This document shows positions 9,440 to 18,641 of a stretch of DNA of 64,000 bases, in pieces. The position numbers were made by a program, and so were the translations under genes. The DNA comes from Aureispira sp. CCB-E (GTDB lineage: Bacteria > Bacteroidota > Bacteroidia > Chitinophagales > Saprospiraceae): positions 1,240,001 through 1,304,000 of the forward strand of contig NZ_CP133671.1 of assembly GCF_031326345.1 (NCBI RefSeq), in the 5' to 3' direction. Position 1 is the first letter of the stretch. Each line of letters starts with the position of its first letter. A model generated the notes under the pieces. The model saw only the letters and a list, made by a program, of their open reading frames with translations, was not told where the DNA came from and did no database searches.

Positions 9440-9544
9440 TGAATGATTTGTTTGTAAGGTTAGAATGCAAATTGTTTTAAATGAGATTAGGGCATTCCTT
9501 TCAAATTATAAGTAATCGTTTATGACCCGCTAATAATCAAAAAT

Positions 9545-9585
9545 AAAAAGAGCTGCCCTAAAAATATAGAACAACTCTTTAAATA
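9545..9585 (-). terminator. Probable terminator of pyrophosphatase gene
   Basis: On the minus strand AAAGAG...CTCTTT arms with short inner pairs (CAA/TG, TAG/CTA) are followed by TTTTATTT. It lies about 25 bp past the stop at 9609. The stem is imperfect. Confidence 0.55.
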
Positions 9586-9608
9586 TCTGTATTAATCTTT
9601 ATTAAGAA

Positions 9609-10316
9609 CTAAGCATTAACATTTAATGCTTCGGCTAATGTTTTGGCTAAATCTTGATCCAAAGAACCAAAGTGTGTTTCGTAGTCTTGCTGACTTCTAC
9701 GAACAACCTCTAAAGCTTCTTCTCTACCATAGGTATGTGTAATTTCTACTTCTTTAACGCTATCTTTATTATCAGGATCTTCTTTATACGTTAAGAAGTA
9801 ATGTTTGATGCGTTTGATTAGTTTTTCTGGACAATCTTTGATGTCTTTGATGTCACCGTAGGTATGATCACCTTTTAACACAGCAACAATTTTATCATCC
9901 GCTTCGCCACCATCAATCATACGGAAACCACCAACAACGATAGCATCTAACAATAGATCACCGTGTGTCAAGGCTCTATCCATCAATACACATACATCTA
10001 AAGGGTCGCCATCGCCAACAATATCTGTTCTACCAGTTTGCTGCATGCAAAATTCTGCCATCGCTTCAGCAGAATAAGTACGAGGAATCAAACCGTAAGG
10101 AACAGGAATATTGTTAGAAAATTTATTAGGGCGGTCAATCATTAAATAACCGCTTTCTTTACAAATTTCGTATTTCATTTGATCTCCAGGAACTACCTCA
10201 ATGTAGCAACGAACAACTTCAGGAGCGCCTGCTCCAATGTTAACACCATGCCAAGGATGTGCTTTGTAACGTTTTCCAAATCTATTCCAAATATCGTGGA
10301 GCTTATCGTTAGCCAT
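9609..10316 (-). CDS. ppa: Inorganic pyrophosphatase (family I)
   Basis: A soluble family I pyrophosphatase that hydrolyses PPi to phosphate and so pulls biosynthetic reactions forward. The signature DGDPLDVCVL (D-x-D-P-x-D) is present with further active-site segments (IEVVPGDQMKYE, VPYGLIPRTYS, KIVAVLKGDHTYGDIKDI, IKHYFLTYKE). At 235 residues it is longer than the roughly 175 of E. coli. The start is the ATG at 10316; a TTG 9 bp upstream is in frame but less likely. Monocistronic. Confidence 0.95.
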   Translation of the reverse strand: MANDKLHDIWNRFGKRYKAHPWHGVNIGAGAPEVVRCYIEVVPGDQMKYEICKESGYLMIDRPNKFSNNIPVPYGLIPRTYSAEAMAEFCMQQTGRTDIVGDGDPLDVCVLMDRALTHGDLLLDAIVVGGFRMIDGGEADDKIVAVLKGDHTYGDIKDIKDCPEKLIKRIKHYFLTYKEDPDNKDSVKEVEITHTYGREEALEVVRRSQQDYETHFGSLDQDLAKTLAEALNVNA

Positions 10317-10620
10317 AATTTTCAATAAAATTTAAAGTATCTGTGCTATAAAATAATTTAAAGAGGGGCATTTTGTTTAGAAAGTATAAGCATCAAGGAA
10401 ATTCTATTTATAAAATTCCTCAATCTAAAACGATTTAAGCCCCGTCTCAATTTGCAAATTTACAATTTTTGTTTTAGACTATATCTAAAAGCTTATTGTT
10501 TTTTGTAACAGTTTGATAGAAAATAGAGTACAGACAGGATTTGTACTCTATATCGGAAATATTTGAGTATTAGGCAAAAAGAATTTCTCTACTTAGTAAG
10601 CAGTAAGAAATATTTGATAC
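10317..10620. other. Intergenic region between helicase and pyrophosphatase genes
   Basis: This 304-bp gap contains the hairpin at 10520-10551 and presumably the pyrophosphatase promoter. No open reading frame of note is seen. Confidence 0.5.
10520..10551 (-). terminator. Terminator-like hairpin after SNF2 helicase gene
   Basis: A 10-bp perfect stem (10523-10532 with 10542-10551, ATAGAGTACA arm) and a 9-nt loop are followed on the minus strand by TTTTCTATC. It is about 70 bp past the helicase stop. Confidence 0.6.
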
Positions 10621-13600
10621 CTAATTATTTTTAATCAAATCTAATAAGTCTGCCGCTGAGAGTTTTGAACTAGCATCTGTTCCTTCTAATAAGGAATCTG
10701 CCAAATCTCTTTTGTCTTCATGCAACTTGATAATTTTCTCTTCGATTGTATTTTCAGTAATCAAGCGATAAACTGTTACTGGGCGCTGCTGACCAATACG
10801 ATGGGCTCTATCTGAAGCCTGATCTTCGACCGCAGGATTCCACCAAGGGTCCATGTGAATTACATAGTCTGCTGCGGTTAAATTTAATCCTGTTCCTCCT
10901 GCTTTTAGACTAATTAAGAACAACTCGCCCTCGCCTGTTTGAAAAGCATCAATACGCTCTTGTCGTTTTTTGGTTGGAGTTTGTCCATCCAAATATTGAT
11001 AACTAATGTTTTTCTCTCGAACGTATTGTTCAATTAGTTGTAAATGTCCAACAAATTGGCTAAAAACCAATGCTTTGTGTCCATTGCTGATTAATTCCTC
11101 TACAATTTCTCCAAAGAGTTCTAATTTTGAGCTTTTTAAATTAGAATTAGGATCTACTAATTGAGGATTACAACAAGCACGGCGCAAGCGCATAATCTGA
11201 GCCAAGACTTTGAGGTGTTGCGTTCCTGCTTGTTGTTGCGTATCTTTTTCTAAGCTCTCCACAGCATTTCTACGCAAGGCTTCATAAAACGCTTGTTCCT
11301 CTTTAGACAAGTCAACACTTAGTACTATTTCTGTTTTTTCGGGCAATTCTGTTAAGACATCTTTTTTGTGTCGTCTAAGAATAAATGGACGAATCAATAA
11401 CTGCAATTGTTTTTGAGTATCGGTGTCTCTATCTTTCTCTATAGGAATAGCAAAACGATCTCTAAAACCCTTTAAGCTACCAAGCAAGCCAGGATTGATA
11501 AAGCGGAATAAATTCCACAACTCACCCAAGTGATTTTCAATAGGCGTACCTGTGGTAATAATTTTAAAATTACCTTTCAACTTCATAGCTGCTTGAGAGC
11601 GCTTTGCATTGCTATTTTTTATTGCTTGCGCTTCGTCTAAAACAATGGTCTCAAATGTACGAGTGCTAAATAAGTCACTTTCTGTTTGCAACAATCCATA
11701 AGTTGTAATCAAAACATCATCAGCAGAAGCGTTTTCTATGCTTTGTTTTCGGTCACTCTCACTAAAAAGAATAGGAGTTAATTTGGGGGCAAATTTTTCA
11801 ATTTCCTTAATCCAGTTTCGGCAAACGGAAGCAGGTGCAACGACCAAACTAGGTCCTTTGCTACTGCGGTTTAAAATGACGGTTAATGCTTGGATGGTTT
11901 TCCCAAGTCCCATATCATCGGCCAAACAAGCTCCGACTCCCCATTCTGCTAGTTTTGACAACCACTGAAATCCTTCTGTTTGATAACTTCGTAACGTTGC
12001 CTGAAGATCTTGTGGTGGCAAAAATGTTTTTTGCTCAATGCTTTTTAAACGATTAATATGGTCTACCCAACTATTATCAATATCAATAGTTTCAATCTCG
12101 TCAGTTAAATCTTCAAACGCAAAGCTTGCCAATGGATGTATTTTCCCTTCATCGTCTGTAAATTTATAAATGCTATCTAAGCGATTTTGCAACTCTTTGC
12201 TCAAAGCTAAAAATTGCCCATCATCCAATTCAATGAACTCTGATTGTTGCTGCTGCATCATATTGAGCAATTGACGCATATCCAATACCAAATTTTCGTT
12301 TACCTGAACCGTACCAGAAATGCCAAACCAATCATTTTCTTTGCTAATTGTCAACTTGACATTAGAAAAATCAATCTGTTGTTTAATTTTAAGCTGCTCT
12401 CCTTTTGGCCATTCTATCACAATCAAATTCTCCGCTCTAAACGGTTCTAATTCGTGCAACAGTTTTAAGCAACTATGCGGATTTTCCAACTGCCACAAGT
12501 TATCTTCTATAGGCTTGTTGTTCGTTAATGTTGGGGAGGCATCAATTAAGGTACCTAATGCTTGTATTTCTGCTTCCAAATCCCGTTTTGTTTGTGTGCG
12601 GATCGCTTCTATTTTAGTCACTACACGGGCAGAGCCTTTGCCAGGTTTAAAATAAGGAGCAGCGACTTGAAACGGTTTGACAAAGAACTCTACATCAAAA
12701 CCTTCGCCCACAGGCAATAAGTGTACATAAATACGAGGGTCAGGTTCAACAGAAGGTATGTTGTCATTTTGAAACTCTAAGTCCGATTGTAGAGGCATAA
12801 TGGTAGACAAACCAGATAGCGTGCGTTCCAATTGTTCTTTACCCTTAAAAGGAATTTCCAAACTTTTACCTCCAATAGCTTGGGCTAATTGAACTTGTTT
12901 TTCACTGACTTGAATCAACTGATAGCGAGTAGGAGTTTCTTTGACAATATAAACGCCTTCGTGTTTGATACTAATGGAAGGGCTAATAGAGTAACCTTCG
13001 GTTGTTTCTTTGACAACCAATTCAACCAACCCTTGACGCAATTCACAGGCGACATCAGGAGATTTGTATAAAAATAATAGCGGATGATCAACCAAGGTCA
13101 TAAACGTTTTGGAAGGAGAGTGGAAGCCATAGGCACTATTATTATAATAGCCCGAAGACTTGGTAATGGTATTGATAACCCGCATATCGTGTGGGGTCGC
13201 TTCCAAGACAGAGCCTTCTACCAGTTTATCTAAGCCAGCATTCCGTCCCTTTGACCAACTTCCATTTTTATTGATACGCTGTATTTTGGGTTGTATAATG
13301 TCCCGTTCAAAATCAACCAACCAAATCAACCGACTTTGCAAATGTGTTTGTGTAGTAACATTTTGTCCATGAAGTGCTTCTAGTGCCTGTAAGGCAACTT
13401 CCCAATCTTCTTGAAGACCAATAACATCCATTAAAGATGGAACAGGACCTAAAATCTCTTGCAATTCCTCTGTCTTGGTTGCGTAAAACTCTTTTCGATT
13501 GGTGCTAATTTCTTGCATCAGTACCGCTACGTTGTAAGCCACCCAATAGTATCCATTTTTAATGGCTTTGTGTTGTAGCGTAAGGGCATAGTTCTCCCAT

Positions 13601-14739
13601 TTTGGGGCAAACTTTTGTGTCCAATACTGTGCATAAAGATAGAGCAATCCGTGTAAGTTATAATACAAATGCTCTTGCTCGAATAATTCTTGTGCTCTAG
13701 TAGGATTCTCTTGTAAGTTATCAACAATGGCTCCTAAATAGAGGTACACATTACTAATATTATGAGAAAAAACTTCTTTAAAAAAGTTCTTAATCATTGG
13801 AATGTGTTTGGTATTGTGATCCTTTAATAGTGCTAGAATAAAAATGACACCATGGTAATCGTCAAAGTAAGTTTTTAACGATTTTTCTTTTTTGCGATAA
13901 TCTTTTAAGGCTTTTTCATACCTATTGAGCGCTTTTATGTTGTATCCTTGAGCAAAATACAGCCAACCTTTGAACTTAAGCGCATTGATAGAATCTTTGC
14001 CTTCCCATAGTTTTTTTACTGTTGCCCAATCGCCTTTTAACAAGGCATGTAAGCTTAGGTAATGGTAGACTAAGTCCAAGTCTTTACCTTTTAGGGTAGA
14101 AGCAATTTTTTGAATGTTTTTGAGCGGCTCGTTAACATCTTTTAGGGCAATGATCATTGCTCCCAATTGAGATTTGTAGAACTCGAATTGAAATTTAGGC
14201 GAAAGGTTTGGAATGTTATTAATACCATACCGCTCAATAAATAATTTCTTGTAAAGTGTTTCGATATAAAACGAACTATCTTTTTGTAAGGTTTGAACAG
14301 CTTTCTGAAAAGTTGAATAATCGTCTTGATACAATGCAAAGGAGGCATCTCGGATAACCTCGTTCGGATATCGATAAGCTTGATAAGGGTTTTCTAAACC
14401 AGGAAAAACATCGGTAACCGCTTTGCGTAACACATTGAGTCGCTTATCGCTTATTGCTTGCTGGATGGCAAAATGATAAACTTCTGGGTGAATTTGGAAT
14501 TTTTGATCTAAGTTTTTCTTAATCAAATGAGCCTCTCTTAACAATTCTAGGCTTTGTCCCAAAGTAATTACATTGTAAGATTGTTTATTGGTGGCTTTTA
14601 GTTTTGCCTTCAAACAGATCTGCAAAATCTTGGCTTTGTTTTCTGGACTGTCAATGAGTGCCAGTAGTTTGACCAAGTCTTTTTGTGTGTTATTTAGGGA
14701 TTGATATTTTTTGCGAATGTCTTCAATCTTACTCATCAT
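10621..14739 (-). CDS. SNF2-family DNA helicase/translocase
   Basis: A 1372-residue SWI2/SNF2 ATPase that should move along double-stranded DNA. The ATPase core is C-terminal: ADDMGLGKTIQAL (Walker A, about residue 936), VLDEAQAIKN (DEAQ box, about 1031), TGTPIENHLGELWNLFRFI, then the second RecA lobe with VFSQFVGHLQLIEQYV, SLKAGGTGLNLTAADYVIHM and DRAHRIGQQRPVTVYRL. The first ~850 residues contain helical-repeat-like stretches but no domain I can name. Long N-terminal regions of this kind are common in Bacteroidota SNF2 proteins. The start lies 1 bp from the panC stop, so the two genes are probably co-transcribed. Function in transcription or repair is not decidable here. Confidence 0.93.
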   Translation of the reverse strand: MMSKIEDIRKKYQSLNNTQKDLVKLLALIDSPENKAKILQICLKAKLKATNKQSYNVITLGQSLELLREAHLIKKNLDQKFQIHPEVYHFAIQQAISDKRLNVLRKAVTDVFPGLENPYQAYRYPNEVIRDASFALYQDDYSTFQKAVQTLQKDSSFYIETLYKKLFIERYGINNIPNLSPKFQFEFYKSQLGAMIIALKDVNEPLKNIQKIASTLKGKDLDLVYHYLSLHALLKGDWATVKKLWEGKDSINALKFKGWLYFAQGYNIKALNRYEKALKDYRKKEKSLKTYFDDYHGVIFILALLKDHNTKHIPMIKNFFKEVFSHNISNVYLYLGAIVDNLQENPTRAQELFEQEHLYYNLHGLLYLYAQYWTQKFAPKWENYALTLQHKAIKNGYYWVAYNVAVLMQEISTNRKEFYATKTEELQEILGPVPSLMDVIGLQEDWEVALQALEALHGQNVTTQTHLQSRLIWLVDFERDIIQPKIQRINKNGSWSKGRNAGLDKLVEGSVLEATPHDMRVINTITKSSGYYNNSAYGFHSPSKTFMTLVDHPLLFLYKSPDVACELRQGLVELVVKETTEGYSISPSISIKHEGVYIVKETPTRYQLIQVSEKQVQLAQAIGGKSLEIPFKGKEQLERTLSGLSTIMPLQSDLEFQNDNIPSVEPDPRIYVHLLPVGEGFDVEFFVKPFQVAAPYFKPGKGSARVVTKIEAIRTQTKRDLEAEIQALGTLIDASPTLTNNKPIEDNLWQLENPHSCLKLLHELEPFRAENLIVIEWPKGEQLKIKQQIDFSNVKLTISKENDWFGISGTVQVNENLVLDMRQLLNMMQQQQSEFIELDDGQFLALSKELQNRLDSIYKFTDDEGKIHPLASFAFEDLTDEIETIDIDNSWVDHINRLKSIEQKTFLPPQDLQATLRSYQTEGFQWLSKLAEWGVGACLADDMGLGKTIQALTVILNRSSKGPSLVVAPASVCRNWIKEIEKFAPKLTPILFSESDRKQSIENASADDVLITTYGLLQTESDLFSTRTFETIVLDEAQAIKNSNAKRSQAAMKLKGNFKIITTGTPIENHLGELWNLFRFINPGLLGSLKGFRDRFAIPIEKDRDTDTQKQLQLLIRPFILRRHKKDVLTELPEKTEIVLSVDLSKEEQAFYEALRRNAVESLEKDTQQQAGTQHLKVLAQIMRLRRACCNPQLVDPNSNLKSSKLELFGEIVEELISNGHKALVFSQFVGHLQLIEQYVREKNISYQYLDGQTPTKKRQERIDAFQTGEGELFLISLKAGGTGLNLTAADYVIHMDPWWNPAVEDQASDRAHRIGQQRPVTVYRLITENTIEEKIIKLHEDKRDLADSLLEGTDASSKLSAADLLDLIKNN

Positions 14740-14740
14740 A

Positions 14741-15592
14741 TTAGATACTTTCTCTGAGGATTATATTGTCCAATAACCGAACACCATCTACACGAACCGT
14801 AGTACAAGCTGTAACTATAGTAGCTTTATCAAAAGAATCAATGATTTCGAGACTGTCTCCATCTATTATTGTAAAATAATCAACTTCTAATTGGTGTTGG
14901 TTGATAAATGCCAATGCTTGTTGTTTGACTTCTTCAAGAGACATATGAATAGCATGTTTCTTGGCTTCAAATAGCATTTGGGAAATTAGCTGTGCTTTGA
15001 TTCTTCCTTCAGGACTCAACCGAACATTCCTAGAGCTCATTGCCAAACCATCTTCTTCTCTTACAATAGGCACTCTGACCAACTGAATAGAGGAATTCAT
15101 CAGCCCAAGCATGTGTTTGATGATAGCAAACTGCTGATAATCTTTTTGTCCCATATACAAGCAGTCTGGTTGTGCAATATCCAACAAGCGATGCACGACT
15201 TCGACTACTCCTGCAAAGTGACCAGGTCGGTGTGCCCCTTCCATTGTTTTGTCTAATCCTGACAAATCAAAAGTTGGGGAAATCAAATCTTTGGGATAAA
15301 CTTCTGTTACATCAGGCAAAAATAAGGCAGAACAGCCTATTTTTTCTAATTTTTCGATATCACTTTCTATAGGGCGAGGATATTTTTCCAAATCTTCTGC
15401 ATCGCCAAACTGAGTTGGATTAACAAAAATAGAACAAACAACAAGGTCGCAATCTTGAAAAGCTCTTTGAATTAAACTTAAATGCCCTAAGTGCAAAGCT
15501 CCCATTGTTGGAACCAATCCAATTTTTTTTGTTTGTTTTTTCTGTGTGCGTATATAGTGTTGTAAATCTTGAACCGTCTTAAAAATATACAT
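14741..15592 (-). CDS. panC: Pantothenate synthetase
   Basis: This enzyme joins pantoate and beta-alanine with ATP to make pantothenate for coenzyme A. The HIGH-type nucleotide motif appears in LVPTMGALHLGHLSLIQRA (residues ~26-44). FVNPTQFGDAEDLEKYPR and the KMSKS-equivalent EEDGLAMSSRNVRLSPE are also clear. Length 283 is normal. It is the first gene of a minus-strand unit with the SNF2 helicase and diverges from the GT5-like gene at 15843. No panB or panD is adjacent. Confidence 0.96.
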   Translation of the reverse strand: MYIFKTVQDLQHYIRTQKKQTKKIGLVPTMGALHLGHLSLIQRAFQDCDLVVCSIFVNPTQFGDAEDLEKYPRPIESDIEKLEKIGCSALFLPDVTEVYPKDLISPTFDLSGLDKTMEGAHRPGHFAGVVEVVHRLLDIAQPDCLYMGQKDYQQFAIIKHMLGLMNSSIQLVRVPIVREEDGLAMSSRNVRLSPEGRIKAQLISQMLFEAKKHAIHMSLEEVKQQALAFINQHQLEVDYFTIIDGDSLEIIDSFDKATIVTACTTVRVDGVRLLDNIILRESI

Positions 15593-15842
15593 AAGGAGAA
15601 GCGAAAATTATGGGACGCTATTTGAAAGAATATAATAAAAATGTGTTGATTTTGTTCCTTTTTGTCCCAAAAACAAAGGATAAGAAGGTCTTAAAACGGG
15701 GAAAATTAATTAATTAAACCATAAGAAACAGGTTTAATGGGGCAAATTGGTATTTTTTTCGTAAATTTGCAAATCGAGAAACAGATTCTTTTTGTGTTTT
15801 CTTGAAAGATTTTTTTACTAAATTTTTAGAACGAGTAGTTTT

Positions 15843-16646
15843 ATGGCTGATAAGAAAAGAATATTGATAGTAACTCAAGAGATGAAACCGTATACAATTC
15901 TTTCTCAAATATCTGAAATTGTACGCGAGTACTCTCAGTTTATTCAAGAGAATGGAGTGGAGGTTCGAATCTTGATGCCTAAGTTTGGAACTATCAATGA
16001 GAGAAGACATCGCCTTCATGAGGTGGTTCGTTTGTCAGGGATGAATATTAATGTAGATGATGACGATTATCCTCTAATTATCAAAGTAGCTTCTTTGCCA
16101 GGAACAAGAATGCAAGTGTATTTCTTGGATAATGAAGAATTCTTTAAACGCAAGCAAGTGTTTAATGATGCAAAAGACCAGTTTTTTGAAGATAATCTAG
16201 ATCGCACCATCTTCTTCTGTAGAGGAGTAGTAGAAACTGTGAAGAAGTTTGGGTGGGCTCCTGATATTGTTCATGCACACGGTTGGATGACTAGCTTATT
16301 GCCAGCGTTGCTAAAAACTACATACCAAAACGAACCAATTTTCCAAAACGCACAAGTGGTGTACTCTGCTTACCATGCAGACCAAGCAAATCAAGCATTT
16401 GCACCAGCGTTCAAAGAGAAAATGGATGTCAATCATTTGAGCGATATTACAGATGCGTACTTAATCAATGGCGTTTTAGATTTGAATGCAGGAGCATCTA
16501 AGTTTGCAGAAGGAACTATTATTGGTCTAGAAGATGTACCTACTGACAATATCGCAGAGCCATTCTTGCCCCATCAAGCAGAATTGACGAATAGATATTT
16601 AGAATTTTACGAAGAATTATTGGGAGCAACAGAAGAAAACGTATAA
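15843..16646 (+). CDS. Glycogen/starch synthase N-terminal-domain protein, truncated GT5-like
   Basis: The 267 residues correspond only to the N-terminal Rossmann domain of GT5 glycogen synthases: RILIVTQEMKPY, GVEVRILMPKFGTINERRH, DIVHAHGWMTSLLPALLK and VVYSAYH. The ADP-glucose-binding KxGGL motif near residue 15 of GlgA is replaced by KPYTILSQI, and the whole C-terminal GT-B domain with its catalytic glutamate is missing. This form next to panC and DUF4270/glmS is known in Bacteroidota and usually annotated glycogen synthase, but the sequence argues against ordinary catalysis. Role unknown. Confidence 0.85.
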   Translation: MADKKRILIVTQEMKPYTILSQISEIVREYSQFIQENGVEVRILMPKFGTINERRHRLHEVVRLSGMNINVDDDDYPLIIKVASLPGTRMQVYFLDNEEFFKRKQVFNDAKDQFFEDNLDRTIFFCRGVVETVKKFGWAPDIVHAHGWMTSLLPALLKTTYQNEPIFQNAQVVYSAYHADQANQAFAPAFKEKMDVNHLSDITDAYLINGVLDLNAGASKFAEGTIIGLEDVPTDNIAEPFLPHQAELTNRYLEFYEELLGATEENV

Positions 16647-16925
16647 TTATACATTGAGAATCAATTGGATTCAAGAGACTTGATGTAAGTAAATAGTTGT
16701 TAAAAAGAAAGCATAGACAGAAACGATGTCTGGCCAACCAAATCTTTTAGATTGCTTATTTATGAGGTATTATGATACTTAATAATACGATGCAAGTCAA
16801 AAACGAATGTTAATATTATACCTAAAATATTGGAGAAAACCAACTACTCTTTGTAGTAGAACCGTTATACTAGGTAGATAAACATACCCCCAATATTTTC
16901 AATCAAAAAAATTCTTACAAATTAC

Positions 16926-18269
16926 ATGGAATATAATCTAAAATCCCTACTGTACAGTATGTTGGCAGTAGGGTTATTTTCTGCTATGGGATGTAGCAAG
17001 TCTAGCGAAATAGGTTTGTCACTAGTAGAACAAGAACAATCAGATATTCTTTATACAGATACCTGTACAATCAAATTAACTACACAAGAAGCAGATCCAA
17101 TAGAAACCTCGAATAGAACCGTCATGACATGTGGTTCGTATACAGATACCGAGTGGGGCGAATCGGTTGCTTCTATTTATATGAATTTCCGCCTAAATAA
17201 CACGGGGGCGGTTTTCCCTAATGCTGTTTTTGATTCCTTAGTATTGTCATTGGCATATGAGGATGTGGGGCACTATGGTGAATTTAGAACCAATAAGCCA
17301 GCTACGGTTACACAAAGTTGGGAGATTGCTCGTGTATTGGAAAATATAGAAGAAGGGACGGTTTATAAATCGGACAAAACTTTTATGACAGATGGAAATT
17401 TGTTGAAATCAAATTTTCAATTTAAACCTAACGATACCCTTAAAATTACCTCTGGTAGTACTACACTAGATCCTCATTTGAGAATTCGTTTGGATGATCA
17501 AGCAGGAATTGATTTGGGAGAACTATTTTTAAATCCACAAAGTACAGGTGTTGATATTTATGAGAGCAATACCAAATTTAAGGATTGGTTTAAAGGAATA
17601 CACATTCGCCCTTCAAGTAACAACCCTACTAATGCAAGTATTGTTCGATTTAAGTCGAAAAACGCTCTGACAAAATTAACCTTGCATTATACCGATACCT
17701 CAAACTCAGGAAGTGTTGCAAAAACATTTGAGTTTTTGACAAATGAAGATGCAGAAGTTGTCTCTTCTTTTAATCATACGCACCCAACTACCTTGACAGA
17801 CAATTTGACAACAGATACAGTAGTTTATGTACAAGGTTTGGACGGTTTGCATACTAAAGTAGTATTCCCTTACGTTGGGAATTTAGGAAATGTTATTATC
17901 AACAAAGCAGAGCTTGTATTCCCTGTTGCAGATACTGGAACAAATGCTTTTCCAGAACCAATTCAATTAGTTGCCAAAATCAAAGATTTAGGTGGTAATT
18001 TGGTTGTTGTTGATGATATTGTAACTTCTATCAATCGTGCTCAATCTTATTTCTTGTTTGGTGGCGTATTAGAAGATACGGGAAATAAAAATCTTGTATA
18101 CAGAATGTTTATTTCTGAAGAAATGCAAGCCATTGTAAATGGAACAACATTGGAACGTGCAATTTATTTAACACTTCCATCTGCTTTAGATCCTGAACGT
18201 GTTTCGTTAATGAATGAAAAAAGCATTAAGGGAGCTAAGCTTTATTTGACCTATACCAAAATCCAATAG
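16926..18269 (+). CDS. DUF4270-family lipoprotein
   Basis: A lipobox signal (residues 1-23, ending SAMGC) predicts a lipoprotein of 447 residues. The start of the mature protein (SSEIGLSLVEQEQSDILYTDT), the repeated beta-strand-rich layout and the position between a GT5-like gene and glmS match the DUF4270 family of Bacteroidota, whose function is not known. The C-terminal IKGAKLYLTYTKI segment is also typical. The gene starts 279 bp after the upstream gene and ends in a strong terminator, so it is probably its own unit. Confidence 0.8.
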   Translation: MEYNLKSLLYSMLAVGLFSAMGCSKSSEIGLSLVEQEQSDILYTDTCTIKLTTQEADPIETSNRTVMTCGSYTDTEWGESVASIYMNFRLNNTGAVFPNAVFDSLVLSLAYEDVGHYGEFRTNKPATVTQSWEIARVLENIEEGTVYKSDKTFMTDGNLLKSNFQFKPNDTLKITSGSTTLDPHLRIRLDDQAGIDLGELFLNPQSTGVDIYESNTKFKDWFKGIHIRPSSNNPTNASIVRFKSKNALTKLTLHYTDTSNSGSVAKTFEFLTNEDAEVVSSFNHTHPTTLTDNLTTDTVVYVQGLDGLHTKVVFPYVGNLGNVIINKAELVFPVADTGTNAFPEPIQLVAKIKDLGGNLVVVDDIVTSINRAQSYFLFGGVLEDTGNKNLVYRMFISEEMQAIVNGTTLERAIYLTLPSALDPERVSLMNEKSIKGAKLYLTYTKIQ

Positions 18270-18274
18270 TTTTT

Positions 18275-18335
18275 GAGAGCCTATTAAACTTGTTGAGCAA
18301 AAAAACTGTTTAATAGGCTCTCATTAGAGTTTTTC
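18275..18335 (+). terminator. Intrinsic terminator after DUF4270 gene
   Basis: A 15-bp perfect stem (18275-18289 with 18308-18322, GAGAGCCTATTAAAC arm) with an 18-nt loop is followed by ATTAGAGTTTTT. It starts 5 bp after the stop. Confidence 0.8.
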
Positions 18336-18641
18336 GTTTGAAGAAAAATTTTCAATAAATTCTACTATAAATAAATTGTTAAAGTATTTTCTTGATAGGA
18401 TCAAACTTTGCATTTAAGCTCTTTTGAGAAAAAGTGTTTATGGTAGAATATTGTCCGTTGTAGCCCAATATGGGATTTAGATTTCAATGCAAGTAGATAA
18501 ATTGATAGGCAAAACCAAGACATTACAAAGCAATAATTATTGTTGCCAACGGACAAAGAACAACGATTAGAGCATTTACTTAAAATTTGGACAAACTTCT
18601 TCATTAGTCTGATTTGTCCCAACCACTTTAAATAAAAAAAT
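18323..18641. other. Long structured leader region before glmS
   Basis: This gap of about 320 bp has no gene on either strand that I can support. It contains a 10-bp inverted repeat (TTGTCCGTTG 18451-18460 with CAACGGACAA 18547-18556). A second hairpin, TTGGACAAA 18587-18595 with TTTGTCCCAA 18613-18622 (one bulge), ends 20 bp before the glmS ATG. The arms GGACAAA and TTTGTCC can pair in more than one way. See findings. Confidence 0.5.

Noticed and set aside
12244-12655. Overlapping plus-strand open frames of 68 and 111 codons
   Set aside because: They lie wholly inside the SNF2 helicase gene on the other strand, and have no protein-like pattern.
18323-18641. glmS ribozyme
   Set aside because: The ribozyme is known from Firmicutes, and I cannot find its conserved pseudoknot core; only unrelated inverted repeats are present.
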